From the NCBI RefSeq assembly GCF_003725295.1, contig NZ_QICB01000007.1, positions 1 through 64,000 of the forward strand: a DNA stretch of 64,000 bases. The letters are read 5' to 3'. The notes beneath the pieces were generated by a model. The model saw only the letters and a list, made by a program, of their open reading frames with translations. It was not told where the DNA came from and made no database searches. Of the stretch, positions 32,827-42,010 are shown in pieces. Position 1 is the first letter of the stretch. Each line of letters begins with the position of its first letter. The stretch comes from Slackia faecicanis (lineage in GTDB: Bacteria; Actinomycetota; Coriobacteriia; Coriobacteriales; Eggerthellaceae). The position numbers and the translations under genes are program-made.

Positions 32827-33209
32827 GATGAGATTCCTCTCTTCTTGCTTAGAGCCCCTTGGAGCGGGGTTCCCCTTAACGAGCCATTGTAATACGACGA
32901 GCGAGCCGTGGGGACGGTGGACGGCGCGGTTTTCCATCTGTCATGAAAGCGTTGGCGATGAGATATGCGACATATGTCTAAATTGCATGAAATGGCGAAA
33001 AGATGCAAAACGCGGATTGTGGTGGAAAGGGGATGTCCACGCCCGGCGGCGTGGTATTGATAACCAATCGCATAGCCTTCCGCTCAGCATTCGTAATTGT
33101 CATTTTCAAAAAAAATTTTGAGAGCTTGAACAAAAATCTAAGTTCCTAATAACACCTGTTCAAAGCTTTAAAATACAAATTATTGAATAAAATATCCAGC
33201 AATGTTCTA

Positions 33210-33238
33210 TTACAAGCTGCCAAATTTGATGCTATGAT
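33210..33238 (+). promoter_or_regulatory. Promoter of the amidinotransferase gene
   Basis: TTACAA (33210-33215) and TATGAT (33233-33238) are separated by exactly 17 bp. Transcription would begin near 33245, leaving a leader of about 138 nt. Confidence 0.65.
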
Positions 33239-33260
33239 TCCACTCGTGAACACGGCAGTG

Positions 33261-33365
33261 GTCGGAGGAGTTGGCGCCGACGAATCCGACCCGACTGTCG
33301 CACTTAATCCCCCGTTACATATTGGTAAGAATATGCAACGGATAGTGGGAGATGGGGCATCTCCC
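33261..33365 (+). promoter_or_regulatory. Structured leader of the amidinotransferase mRNA
   Basis: Two hairpins are evident: gtcgga (33261-33266) with tccgac (33285-33290) enclosing an inner gttggc/gccgac stem, and a perfect 8-bp stem gggagatg / catctccc (33347-33354 with 33358-33365) ending just before the aaagga ribosome site. This layout could control translation. I could not match it to a guanidine or other known riboswitch consensus. Confidence 0.45.
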
Positions 33366-33382
33366 AGAAAGGATGAAGAGCA

Positions 33383-34531
33383 ATGGCTAAAATCGTTAAC
33401 TCCTGGAACGACTGGGATCCGCTGAAGCGCGTCATCGTCGGCCGCTGCGACAACTCCGTCATTCCTCCCGAGGAGCCCGCGACCTCCGAGAAGGTTCCCG
33501 TTGATTCCGAGATGCGCGGCATGTGGGGCCTCCGTCCCCTCGCCACCGTCGAGCGCGGCAACGAGTGCCTCGAGAACCTCGTGAAGGCCGTCGAGGACCG
33601 CGGCGTCGTCGTCGACCGTCCCACCCCGCTGCAGTGGAACCAGGCCATCGGCACCCCGGACTTCCGCAACGACTCCATGATGACCTGCATGCCTCCGCGT
33701 GACATCCTGCTCACCATCGGCAACGAGATCATGGCTTCCGCGAACTCCTTCCGCTGCCGCTACTTCGAGTATCTCGCCTACTGGCCGCTCATGAAGCAGT
33801 ACTTCGACGAGGATCCCGAGTTCCTCTGGACCCAGGCGCCCCGTCCCCGTCTGACCGACGCTTCCTACAAGCACAACTACTACGACGAGAAGATCACCCT
33901 CGAGGAGCGCCTCGTCCGTACCGCCAACAAGGACTTCGTCACCACCGAAGTCGAGCCCATGTGGGACGCCGCCGACGTCATGCGTATGGGCAAGGACCTG
34001 TTCATCCAGCATGGTCTGACCACCAACCGCACCGCTATGGAATGGTTCCAGCGCTACTATCCCGAACTGCGCGTCCATGCCATGAACTTCCCTGGCGACC
34101 CCTACCCGATCCACATCGACGCCACCTTCGTGCCGCTGCGTCCGGGCCTGATCATCAACAACCCGAACCGCCATCCCGCCGAGGGCCAGCTGGCCATCTT
34201 CGAGGCCAACGACTGGCAGGTCGTCGACGCCGCTCAGCCGGCGCACACCGAGCCTCCCGCGCTCTGCTACAGCTCCGTCTGGCTGTCCATGAACTGCCTG
34301 GTTCTCGATCCCTCCACGGTCATCGTCGAGGCCTCCGAGGTCAACCAGCAGGAGCAGATGGACAAGCTCGGCATGAACGTCATCCCCGTCGACCTGCGTG
34401 ACGCCTATCCCTTCGGTGGCGGCCTGCACTGCTCCACCGCGGACGTCTACCGCGAGGGCGGCTGCGAGGACTACTTCCCGAACCGCGTCAAGGACGACAC
34501 CCTCATCCACCCGGAGATGTGGAACGACTAA
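33383..34531 (+). CDS. Arginine:glycine-type amidinotransferase
   Basis: The 382-aa protein belongs to the AGAT/StrB amidinotransferase family of the pentein fold. Catalytic positions are readable: Asp in EPMWDAADVMRMGKDLF, His in PYPIHIDATFVPLRPG, and the nucleophilic Cys in PFGGGLHCSTADVYREG. NSWNDWDPLKRVIVG is the family's opening. These enzymes move the amidino group of arginine to glycine (giving guanidinoacetate and ornithine) or to an inosamine. The true acceptor is unknown. ATG 33383 follows aaagga. Codon choice is strongly biased toward C-ending codons, as in groEL, suggesting high expression. Confidence 0.9.
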   Translation: MAKIVNSWNDWDPLKRVIVGRCDNSVIPPEEPATSEKVPVDSEMRGMWGLRPLATVERGNECLENLVKAVEDRGVVVDRPTPLQWNQAIGTPDFRNDSMMTCMPPRDILLTIGNEIMASANSFRCRYFEYLAYWPLMKQYFDEDPEFLWTQAPRPRLTDASYKHNYYDEKITLEERLVRTANKDFVTTEVEPMWDAADVMRMGKDLFIQHGLTTNRTAMEWFQRYYPELRVHAMNFPGDPYPIHIDATFVPLRPGLIINNPNRHPAEGQLAIFEANDWQVVDAAQPAHTEPPALCYSSVWLSMNCLVLDPSTVIVEASEVNQQEQMDKLGMNVIPVDLRDAYPFGGGLHCSTADVYREGGCEDYFPNRVKDDTLIHPEMWND

Positions 34532-34585
34532 GTTCGAGTCTTCAAAAAAATATGCTAGCTGCGTAGCTAGCGCAGCTTAACAGCA

Positions 34586-34626
34586 GGGGTTCGGTTTGCC
34601 CAAAGGCGGGCCGAACCCCATTTGTT
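34586..34626 (+). terminator. Intrinsic terminator after amidinotransferase
   Basis: ggggttcgg pairs with ccgaacccc (34586-34594 with 34611-34619) and is followed by atttgttt. A second inverted repeat, gctagc/gctagc, precedes it at 34554-34571. Confidence 0.8.
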
Positions 34627-34794
34627 TCTAGCCCCTCGTATGTTTCGGAACGAGGTGTCGTTTTGTCCGACGGTGCAGATGGCGCGCATAAACATGGGAA
34701 AGGTATGCTGCCCTGTCCGGCAAGGCGAAACATCCAGGCACCTTCGATGGGTTGAGGGGTTGTTTTACCGGCTTGTTGGTTTTAAGGAGGACCA

Positions 34795-35934
34795 ATGGCT
34801 GAAGGAAAGAACACCAACGTCGCTCCCTCTCAAGGGGAAGGGAACGGCTATGAAATGAAGGTGGGCCTCGGCACTATCGCCATGCTCATCTCCGCAACCG
34901 GCATGGGTCTTGTGCCCCTGTTCAGCCGCTGGGCGACCCGTATCGACATGTTCGACGGCACCCAGGGTCTTGCAGGCAGCGACTCCATCGGCGCCCTGAT
35001 GGCCGTCGGCCGCATGGGCATGGGCGTGCTGTTCTTCATCATTCTGCTGTTCGCCACGCATAAGGTTGCGACGTTCAAGAAGATGAAGCTCAGCCCCGCA
35101 ATCGCCCTCGGCGGCTTGATGATCGGCATGTCTCTTGCCTGCTACGTTACGGCTACGCTGATGACCACGGTTGCGAACGCGGTTCTGTTCATCTACACCG
35201 GTCCCGTTATCTGCATCTTGCTTGCGCGCATCTTCCGCAAGGAGCCTATCTCTGCGCTTCAGTGGGTTTGCCTGGTCGCGGTGTTCGTCGGCATGATGTT
35301 CGGCAACAATCTGATCGGCTTCGGCGTCGGCGGCCAGACCTTCGGCGTCGATCTGAACCTGCAGACCTCTACGCCTGAGTTCCCGATGAAGGGCATCGGC
35401 GACATCTTCGGTCTGATGTCCGGCGTGTTCTACGGCGCCTCGATGTTCTTCAACGGCTATCGTAAAGATGCCGACACCACCGCGCGTGGCGTGTGGAACT
35501 TCATCTTTGCTACGCTCGGTGCTGTTGCCATCGTCATTCTGATGAATGTCTACGGCATCTCCGCAGGCCAGGAGAACTGGGTCACCTCCGTCGAGTTCAC
35601 CCCGTTCAACTGGGTCGGCGCTGTGCTGCTGTGGATCGTCTGCGGTCCTATCGCTTTGGGCTTCCTGCTCGTCGCGGGCCGCAACCTTCCGGCTGCCGAC
35701 TACGGCACCATCGCTTACTGGGAAGTTCCCGTTGCGATTTTGATCGGCCTGCTCGTCTTCGGCGAGGCCCTGACGGCCAACACCATCATCGGCGCGGTCC
35801 TGATCGTCGGCGGCGGTGCGATTCCGTCCATCAAGGGCATGATCGCCGGCCGTAAGCAGAAGCAGGAAGAGGAAGTTCGTGAAAACCTCTCCGCTCACCT
35901 CGAAGAGGAAGCGGAAAAAGAGGGCCTGAAGTAA
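34795..35934 (+). CDS. DMT-superfamily permease (EamA-like)
   Basis: The 379-aa membrane protein shows ten predicted helices in two repeated halves. The first starts GLGTIAMLISATGMGLVPLFSRWA; the second ends YGTIAYWEVPVAILIGLLVFGEALT, the typical EamA closing motif. It has an acidic, glutamate-rich cytoplasmic tail. Substrate is unknown; amino acids, amines and guanidine-like compounds are all carried in this superfamily. Its position after the amidinotransferase suggests transport of a guanidino compound or ornithine. The taaggagg ribosome site precedes ATG 34795; it is separated from the amidinotransferase by a terminator. Confidence 0.82.
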   Translation: MAEGKNTNVAPSQGEGNGYEMKVGLGTIAMLISATGMGLVPLFSRWATRIDMFDGTQGLAGSDSIGALMAVGRMGMGVLFFIILLFATHKVATFKKMKLSPAIALGGLMIGMSLACYVTATLMTTVANAVLFIYTGPVICILLARIFRKEPISALQWVCLVAVFVGMMFGNNLIGFGVGGQTFGVDLNLQTSTPEFPMKGIGDIFGLMSGVFYGASMFFNGYRKDADTTARGVWNFIFATLGAVAIVILMNVYGISAGQENWVTSVEFTPFNWVGAVLLWIVCGPIALGFLLVAGRNLPAADYGTIAYWEVPVAILIGLLVFGEALTANTIIGAVLIVGGGAIPSIKGMIAGRKQKQEEEVRENLSAHLEEEAEKEGLK

Positions 35935-35954
35935 GCTCTTCAGCCTGTGCCCCG

Positions 35955-35990
35955 AAAAGGCGGCCGGACCTGCGGTTCGACCGCCTTTTC
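35955..35990 (+). terminator. Intrinsic terminator
   Basis: aaaaggcgg pairs with ccgcctttt. A second 10-bp hairpin without a T tract (36001-36010 with 36020-36029) follows immediately. Confidence 0.8.
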
Positions 35991-36146
35991 AGCAAAATCC
36001 GCCTTGGACGGACGCTTCTCGTCCAAGGCGTCCTATCGGTTCTTTATGGCTTATAGGTAATTGTGCGCCCTTGCCTTCGAGTGCACGGATTGCATATATA
36101 GGAATGGCGGCATCGGGGCGTACTTCAAGGAGAGGAAGGTATCGCA

Positions 36147-36707
36147 ATGAAGATCACGAAGAATCTGGTCCACATTGCATCCGAGGTCGAGCTCGAGGCT
36201 GCGCTTGCCGAACAGGCGCTGAAGGCCGAATTCGACAAGGCGGGCCTGAAGGGCTTCCCTGCAGAGCTCGATATCGCGGAGCGTACCGAAGAGCACGTTC
36301 AGATGGCAAAACTCGATGACCTGCTCGGTTTCGCCTCTGCGTCGGGCATCGCTGCGGTGACTTATGATGTGACGTATTTCCCGCAGGCCGACGAAGCCGA
36401 GGTCGATCGTCAGGTTGCCCAGCTCGCCCGCGACCTTGAGATTTCTCCCGAGGTCATTCGCGAGGTCTGCGAGCAGCAGATTGCCGAGTATCTTGAGCTT
36501 GATGCGAAGCGCGATGCCGCCGTGCCCGTGCATAGCATCGTCGAGGCGTATGTGGGCGGTACGGCGTTCGCGTGGTATGGCATGAACGAGTATCCGCGTT
36601 TGCGTCGCGTCATTCTGCGCGAGCTCGCTCAGGGCGGCGCAAAGGCGAAGCGCGCCTTTGTCTTGCGCGCCAGCAAGGCTCAGATCGACCTGCTTGAAGA
36701 TTTCTAG
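36147..36707 (+). CDS. 186-aa cytoplasmic protein of unknown family
   Basis: I do not recognise this protein. It has no signal peptide or membrane segment and looks alpha-helical and acidic at the start (LVHIASEVELEAALAEQALKAE). The middle carries AVTYDVTYFPQADEAEVDRQ, and the C-terminal part has EAYVGGTAFAWYGMNEYPRL. ATG 36147 is preceded by aaggagaggaagg. It is monocistronic between two terminators, between the DMT permease and the MHS transporter, so a link with their substrates is possible but unproven. Confidence 0.7.
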   Translation: MKITKNLVHIASEVELEAALAEQALKAEFDKAGLKGFPAELDIAERTEEHVQMAKLDDLLGFASASGIAAVTYDVTYFPQADEAEVDRQVAQLARDLEISPEVIREVCEQQIAEYLELDAKRDAAVPVHSIVEAYVGGTAFAWYGMNEYPRLRRVILRELAQGGAKAKRAFVLRASKAQIDLLEDF

Positions 36708-36714
36708 GAGCATC

Positions 36715-36750
36715 GGGGCCGGCGTATGTCGGATGCGCCGGCCCCTCTTG
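36715..36750 (+). terminator. Intrinsic terminator
   Basis: A perfect 10-bp stem ggggccggcg / cgccggcccc (36715-36724 with 36736-36745) is followed by tcttg. Confidence 0.7.
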
Positions 36751-36997
36751 TTCGCGAGCGACGCGAGCCATTCCTGGCACGGTGCGCGAATCGCCGTGGT
36801 CGGGGGTTGTGTCGCGGCTCGTCGCTCGCTTAGTCACTGTTTCGTAACGGCAGCATGCCTGCCTTACCGCAGTGGCGACCACGGTATATATTTCGATATG
36901 CCGTCCATGGTTTCGCGGCCGACCAGTTCAAACGGTCCGCTTAGGGGGCTGCGCTTCTGAATTCGCCGGAAACGGGCCCCAAAGGAAGTGATTCTTT

Positions 36998-38353
36998 ATG
37001 ACGGACAAAACCGCCATGCCGCCTCAGTCCGAGGCGGTACAGAACCCGCCCCAGGAAGCCCAGAGCAAGACGCTCAAGCGCGTCGTCGTCTCGTCCTTCT
37101 TGGGCAATTTCATCGAATGGTTCGATTATGCGAGCTACTCCTACTTCGCAACGGTCATCGCTTTGGTGTTCATGCCTGGCGACAATCCTACGGTAGCGCT
37201 TCTCGAAACATTCGCCGTCTTTGCACTTTCATTTCTTATGCGCCCCATCGGCGCAGTGTTCTGGGGCAATATGGGCGACAAGAAGGGTCGCAAATGGGCC
37301 CTTACGGCCTCCATCCTTCTGATGAGCGGTGCTACGTTCCTGATCGGCTGCCTGCCCACTTACGCGATGGTCGGTCTTCTGGCCCCCGTGCTCTTGCTCC
37401 TCCTCCGTATGGTTCAGAGCTTCTCCGCTTCGGGCGAGTATGCCGGCGCGGCGACGTTTTTGGCCGAGTACGCTCCCGCTAATAAACGCGGCCTGTACTG
37501 CTCTGTCGTTCCCGCCTCCACGGCCACGGGTCTCCTGTGCGGTTCTATGTTCGCAACCGTCATGTATGCGGTATGCGGTCATGACTCCGCTTTCGTGACC
37601 GATTGGGGCTGGCGTATCCCGTTCCTGCTTGCCGGTCCTTTGGGCCTGGTCACGCACTATATGCGCGAGCATCTGAGCGATTCTCCCGTGTACGCCAAGA
37701 TGCAGTCCGACTTGGAGAACAAGAAGGGCCCCGCGGTCAAGGCTCCGTTCCGTACGCTCATGAAGAAGTACCCCCGCGTCTTGATCATCAGCTTCGGCGC
37801 CTGCATGCTCAACGCCGTCGGTTTCTATGCGGTCCTTACCTATTTGCCGAATTACCTGATCGATACGGTGCAGTACGACTCTGCGAAGGCCTCTATGATC
37901 ACGACGATTTGTCTGGTGGTCTATATCGCGTTCATCTTCTTCTCGGGCCATATCTCCGACAAGTTCGGACGCAAGAAGATGCTGATCACCGCTTGCGTGG
38001 GCTTCGTTGTGCTGACGATTCCTGCATTCTATTTGCTCAGCTCGAAGGATTTCATGGTCATCTTGCTCGTCGAATTGGCCATGTGTTTCCTGCTGACGAT
38101 CAACGACGGCACGCTGTCGAGCTACTTGACGGAAACGTTCCCGACCGATGTTCGCTATTCGGGCTTCGCCTTGAGCTTCAACATGGCCAATGCTTTGTTC
38201 GGAGGCTCCGCTTCGTTCATTTCGATTGCTTTGATTGAGGCCACGGGCAATGCGATCGCTCCTGCGTGGTACATGGTCGGCATATCGGCCGTCGCGCTTG
38301 TTGCAATGATTCTTTCGCACGAGCATTCGGGCAAAGATCTTTCCGAGATCTAA
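36998..38353 (+). CDS. MHS-family MFS transporter (ProP-like)
   Basis: The 451-aa transporter has the metabolite:H+ symporter signature: SSFLGNFIEWFDYASYSYFA near residue 32, MRPIGAVFWGNMGDKKGRKWAL (loop 2-3), and LLRMVQSFSASGEYAGAATFLAEYAP. Twelve helices are predicted. MHS members carry organic acids, betaines, proline and similar solutes with protons. Substrate here is unknown. ATG 36998 is preceded by aaaggaag. The TetR gene 317 bp downstream on the same strand is a candidate regulator. Confidence 0.88.
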   Translation: MTDKTAMPPQSEAVQNPPQEAQSKTLKRVVVSSFLGNFIEWFDYASYSYFATVIALVFMPGDNPTVALLETFAVFALSFLMRPIGAVFWGNMGDKKGRKWALTASILLMSGATFLIGCLPTYAMVGLLAPVLLLLLRMVQSFSASGEYAGAATFLAEYAPANKRGLYCSVVPASTATGLLCGSMFATVMYAVCGHDSAFVTDWGWRIPFLLAGPLGLVTHYMREHLSDSPVYAKMQSDLENKKGPAVKAPFRTLMKKYPRVLIISFGACMLNAVGFYAVLTYLPNYLIDTVQYDSAKASMITTICLVVYIAFIFFSGHISDKFGRKKMLITACVGFVVLTIPAFYLLSSKDFMVILLVELAMCFLLTINDGTLSSYLTETFPTDVRYSGFALSFNMANALFGGSASFISIALIEATGNAIAPAWYMVGISAVALVAMILSHEHSGKDLSEI

Positions 38354-38669
38354 GCTCATGTATCGGCTTTTCTCCGCATGGCCTCGCGCAAGGGTGTCGC
38401 ACGGGTCGCCATGAAGACGGTTTGGAAAGCTTGTCGATCCATCGGGTTGACGGCATGGGGAACATCGTCGATGTTCTAAAATGTTCAAGAATTTTGAAAT
38501 GCAGCGTCTGCGGTCGGCGTGGACGCTGCATTTTTTCTGCGCACCGGTCTTTCCCGCCTTAGAGACGCACGTCGCATTTCTGATGCTTCGGTAGAGGTGT
38601 GCCCATTCCCAGCGTCGATGGAATATTCGAGGTGCTTTTGGCGCTTCTTGAGTACTAGAAGGTGTCGCT
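38354..38669 (+). other. Intergenic region MHS transporter / TetR gene
   Basis: It contains a strong intrinsic terminator (38497-38536) with a 12-bp stem aaatgcagcgtc / gacgctgcattt and a T6 tail. Downstream of it only the TetR gene's gaaggtg ribosome site is recognisable; no TetR-type operator palindrome stands out. Confidence 0.55.
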
Positions 38670-39305
38670 ATGGTTGTTAAGAAAACGGCGCAGGAGCCGA
38701 AGTCCGTCAAAGCGCAGATCACGCGTGCTTCTTTGATTGTGGCCGCGGCCGCGATCATGCAGGAAGACGGTCCGAGCGCGGTGACGTATCGCAATGTCGC
38801 CAAGCGTGCGAATACCGCTGCGTCTTCTACCGGATACTATTTCGATTCTATTTCGGACCTGCTTTACGAGGCGGGCGATTACAACATGCGCTCGTGGGCT
38901 CGTCGAGCCGAGTCCGTGGCCGATGCGGCCGAGGAGATGGAGGTCGAGGCTTGCCGCGATCGCGTGGTCGAGCTGTTCCTTTCGGCCTGTATGCCCGCTG
39001 AGGCGGGAACGGCCGCTCCTCACTACATGCAGCTCCTGGCGGCATCGGAATCGGCGGCTGTCACTAAGGCGTATCGAGCGGGTCGCGCTCGCTTGGACTC
39101 TGCTGTAGAGCGCATCATCGAGCGTGTGGGGCTGAAGGACGTCACCCCGCGCTTTGTTATAGCGTTGGTCGACGGAGCGGCCGTATCGGCCGTTTCCGAA
39201 GGCGAGTCGGCGCACGAACGCGCTCGCGCTCTACTTGCCGAATGGGTGTATCCTGTCATGCGTCGCGACGGTCTGATCGCGCAGGAGGATGTTCCTCAGG
39301 CGTAA
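38670..39305 (+). CDS. TetR-family transcriptional regulator
   Basis: The 211-aa protein has an N-terminal TetR helix-turn-helix (about residues 15-62: ITRASLIVAAAAIMQEDGPS, then TYRNVAKRANTAASSTGYYF, then SISDLLYEAGDY). The C-terminal ligand domain is alpha-helical and variable (about 70-205). The ligand cannot be read from sequence. It is probably autoregulated and may control the MHS transporter upstream. It ends with a very strong terminator. Confidence 0.88.
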   Translation: MVVKKTAQEPKSVKAQITRASLIVAAAAIMQEDGPSAVTYRNVAKRANTAASSTGYYFDSISDLLYEAGDYNMRSWARRAESVADAAEEMEVEACRDRVVELFLSACMPAEAGTAAPHYMQLLAASESAAVTKAYRAGRARLDSAVERIIERVGLKDVTPRFVIALVDGAAVSAVSEGESAHERARALLAEWVYPVMRRDGLIAQEDVPQA

Positions 39306-39345
39306 GGCCCTTTCGCTTTGTTTGTCGAAGTTGCTATTTTCATCT

Positions 39346-39388
39346 ACGGCCCCTTTCGGTTCTCGAAATCCGAAAGGGGCCGTTTTTT
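39346..39388 (+). terminator. Strong intrinsic terminator
   Basis: A perfect 14-bp stem (39346-39359 with 39370-39383) is followed by a T6 run. Confidence 0.9.
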
Positions 39389-39724
39389 GTTCGAGGGGCT
39401 TCAAGAGGCTATCGCGGCTACCTGCGATTCGACGGGCGTCTGCAGGACTTGTCGTGTATGCGGGCATCCCTCGGCTTTGGCCGGCATGCGGACTTGGCCC
39501 GAAAGGGTTCGAATCGAAGGGGCGGCGCCCGCGTCTGTCGATTGAGGCGAAAGGGCGCGAATGAAGCCCCGCTGAGATGGCTGGCCGCTTCGGCAACGAA
39601 TCCTTCCGACGGCGGCTCGCGAATGCCGTCCCGCATGCGAAAGGCCCCTTGGGCATTCGGTTCGTCCAAGGGGCCTTTCATCGTCCGGAAGGGAGGTCCG
39701 TCGATTGCGGGGTATGCGTTGATG
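39389..39724. other. Non-coding gap before the ABC transporter operon
   Basis: No gene is supported. Near its right end a 13-bp stem aaaggccccttgg / ccaaggggccttt (39640-39652 with 39666-39678) is the likely terminator of the leftward ABC transporter operon. Confidence 0.55.
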
Positions 39725-40471
39725 CTAGGCGATGTTGCCGATGAAGGCGCGCGTGCGTTCGGATTTCGGGTTGTTGAACACCTCGTCGGGTGCGCCGCGC
39801 TCGATCACCTTGCCGTCTTCCATGAAGATCACGTGGTCGGCCACGTCGCGAGCGAAGCCCATCTCGTGGGTGACAACCATCATTGTCATGCCTTCTTTGG
39901 CCAGCTGGCGCATGACGTCCAGGACGCCGCGCACCAGTTCGGGGTCGAGGGCGCTCGTGGCTTCGTCGAACAGCATCACATGCGGATTCATGGCCAAGGC
40001 GCGGGCGATGGCGACGCGTTGCTGCTGGCCGCCCGACAGGCCGTCGGGGTAGTGGTCCAGGCGTTCGCCCAAGCCGACGCGTTCGAGCTGCTCGATGGCG
40101 ATCCGCTCTGCCTCTTCCTTCGACCGCTTGAGCACCTTCTGCTGGGCGATCATGACGTTCTTTTTGGCGGTGAGGTGGGGGAACAGGTTGAAGTTCTGAA
40201 ACACCATGCCGACGTTTTTGCGCACTTCGTTGATGTTGGTCTTCTTGTCGGTGATCTCTGTGTCCTCGAAGTAGATGTGGCCGCTGGTGGGCTCTTCGAG
40301 GCGGTTCACGCAGCGCAGCATGGTGGACTTGCCAGAGCCCGACGGACCCAGGATGACGACCACTTCGCCTTTGTAGACATCCAGGTCGATGCCTTTGAGA
40401 ATTTCCACGTCGCCGTAGCTTTTATGCAGGTCGCGAATGCGGATGATGGATTTCGTCGTATCGATGGTCAT
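39725..40471 (-). CDS. Polar amino-acid ABC transporter ATPase
   Basis: The 248-aa ATPase is of the GlnQ/HisP type. It shows Walker [10 protein letters not shown] (about residues 42-50), the Q-loop [10 protein letters not shown], the signature [15 protein letters not shown], Walker [12 protein letters not shown] and the switch His in VVTHEMGFA. It energises uptake of a polar amino acid through the permease encoded just upstream (10-bp gap). ATG 40471 is preceded by ggagg. Arginine, glutamine, histidine or glutamate are equally possible substrates. Confidence 0.95.
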   Translation of the reverse strand: MTIDTTKSIIRIRDLHKSYGDVEILKGIDLDVYKGEVVVILGPSGSGKSTMLRCVNRLEEPTSGHIYFEDTEITDKKTNINEVRKNVGMVFQNFNLFPHLTAKKNVMIAQQKVLKRSKEEAERIAIEQLERVGLGERLDHYPDGLSGGQQQRVAIARALAMNPHVMLFDEATSALDPELVRGVLDVMRQLAKEGMTMMVVTHEMGFARDVADHVIFMEDGKVIERGAPDEVFNNPKSERTRAFIGNIA

Positions 40472-40481
40472 CGGGAGCCTC

Positions 40482-41876
40482 CTACAGATCTGCCGTCTTG
40501 ATGGCGAGTTCGTCTTTCGCAGCGTTCAGGTCGGGGCTCCAGCCCTGCTTCGTGACCGATTTCGGCTCTTTGTCGGCGGGCTTTTTCTTGAGGGCGACCT
40601 TATGGGTGCCGGTGCGGTCTTCCATGGCGCGGGTGATGCGGCTCATGGGCAGCGTGACGATCAGGTAGAAGCCTGCGGCCACAATGTACGGGGTGATGTT
40701 GCCCGTCGCGGCGGTGATCGTCTTGGCGTACATGACCGTTTCCATGATGCCAACGGCGGCCAGCAGCGAGGTGTCCTTATACAGCAGGATGAGCTCGTTG
40801 GTCATGGTGGGGATGACGCGGCGGAAGGCCTGCGGCGCGATGACGTGAATCATGGTCTGCACGCCGTTCATGCCCAGCGATCGGGCCGCCTCGAACTGGC
40901 CCTTGCTGATGGACTGGATGCCTGCGCGGAAGATCTCGCACAGATACGCGCTCGAGTTCAGAGCCATGACGCAGCAGCCCAGGGCGAAGTTGTTGATGTT
41001 GAGGCCCAGCAGCGGCAGGCCGAAGAATGCGATGTAGATCTGGAGGAACATAGGCGTGCCGCGCACGATGTTGACGTAGGTGCCCGCCACGGCGCGCAGG
41101 ATGCGGAAGCGGGCCATGCGCATCAGGGCGAGCACGAAGCCCACGGGGATGGCGGCGGGGAAGGCGATGACCACGATGCCGAGCGCTGCCAGCCAGCCGT
41201 TGAACACGCTCGGGATGCTGGTCACGATGATCGCGGGGTCGAAGAACAGGTGCAGGAACTTGTTGGAATTCCAGGCCTGGACCCAGCCTTGGCCATTGAG
41301 CCACGCGGCGATTCCTTCGGCGACGCTGACGCCGGAAACCGTGATGGTGCCGCCGAGGGGGCCGAGCTCGTTCACGGTTCCATCGGCGGCTTCGGTGGTG
41401 GCCGCCACTTGGAATTCCCCGCCGTCGGCGGGAAAGACCACATTGTAGATTTCCACGAGGAACGAAACGCCTGCGGGGGCCGCTTCGGGCATGTCGATGA
41501 CGATGGTTCCGTCGCCCGGCGCGCTGGCCTGGGCGTTCAGTTCGACACGGTCGAGGCCGGAAAGGCCGGTGACCTTCACTTTGTCGGCGCTCAGCTCGAC
41601 GCCGTCGGCGAAGGCGAGCGTGATGCGGGACAGGCTTTCGTCTTCGGCGGAATGGGCGCGCCAGGTGACGCGGGTGGGGGTGGCTCCGAGGATGCGGTTT
41701 CCTCCGTCCTCGTTCGGCGAGGCGGTGCAGGCCTCTACTTCGAGCGCATGCGCCTGGGCGGGCGCGGTGGAGGTCAGCGCGAGGCCGAGGAGGAGGGTTG
41801 CGATCGCGCATGCGGCGATGCATGCGGCTTTCGCGAGCACGTGCTTTCGACGCGACGGCGAAGCGAAGGTGTCCAT
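40482..41876 (-). CDS. Amino-acid ABC permease with N-terminal extracytoplasmic domain
   Basis: The 464-aa protein joins two parts. Residues about 1-45 are a signal/anchor ([22 protein letters not shown]). About 46-185 form a secreted, probably beta-sandwich domain ([37 protein letters not shown]). About 215-430 are a HisM/GlnP permease domain with the EAA loop [35 protein letters not shown]. GlnP-type permeases normally lack this first domain or carry a fused binding protein instead. The C-terminal tail is basic. ATG 41876 has an agaaagg ribosome site. Confidence 0.88.
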   Translation of the reverse strand: MDTFASPSRRKHVLAKAACIAACAIATLLLGLALTSTAPAQAHALEVEACTASPNEDGGNRILGATPTRVTWRAHSAEDESLSRITLAFADGVELSADKVKVTGLSGLDRVELNAQASAPGDGTIVIDMPEAAPAGVSFLVEIYNVVFPADGGEFQVAATTEAADGTVNELGPLGGTITVSGVSVAEGIAAWLNGQGWVQAWNSNKFLHLFFDPAIIVTSIPSVFNGWLAALGIVVIAFPAAIPVGFVLALMRMARFRILRAVAGTYVNIVRGTPMFLQIYIAFFGLPLLGLNINNFALGCCVMALNSSAYLCEIFRAGIQSISKGQFEAARSLGMNGVQTMIHVIAPQAFRRVIPTMTNELILLYKDTSLLAAVGIMETVMYAKTITAATGNITPYIVAAGFYLIVTLPMSRITRAMEDRTGTHKVALKKKPADKEPKSVTKQGWSPDLNAAKDELAIKTADL

Positions 41877-41923
41877 GACGATGCCTTTCTAACGGGAGTC
41901 CACAGTATCGCGTACGGGCGCAA

Positions 41924-41967
41924 GGCGTCCTTGTCGGGCACGGAGGCATGTGTCCGACAAGGACGCC
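41924..41967 (-). promoter_or_regulatory. Stable hairpin between binding-protein and permease genes
   Basis: An 18-bp near-perfect stem (41924-41941 with 41950-41967) separates the binding-protein gene from the permease gene, without a T tract. Such hairpins commonly protect the upstream mRNA from 3' decay, raising binding-protein output relative to the membrane parts. Confidence 0.7.
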
Positions 41968-42010
41968 GCTGCCAGGCAGGCGAGGCGGCAGCGGCTCGTC
42001 CGATCGGGTC

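Larger units (their letters stand above)
32827..33382. promoter_or_regulatory. 556-bp divergent control region DDAH / amidinotransferase
   Basis: The region is unusually AT-rich at 33095-33240 for this genome. It holds the amidinotransferase promoter (33210-33238) and two strong hairpins in its leader (33261-33290 and 33347-33365). On the DDAH side a minus-strand TTACAAT run near 32887 could be a -10. No coding sequence is supported. Confidence 0.55.

Noticed and set aside
33245-33382. Known guanidine-I, -II or -III riboswitch before the amidinotransferase
   Set aside because: The conserved loops of these classes are not recognisable; I keep it only as an unassigned structured leader.
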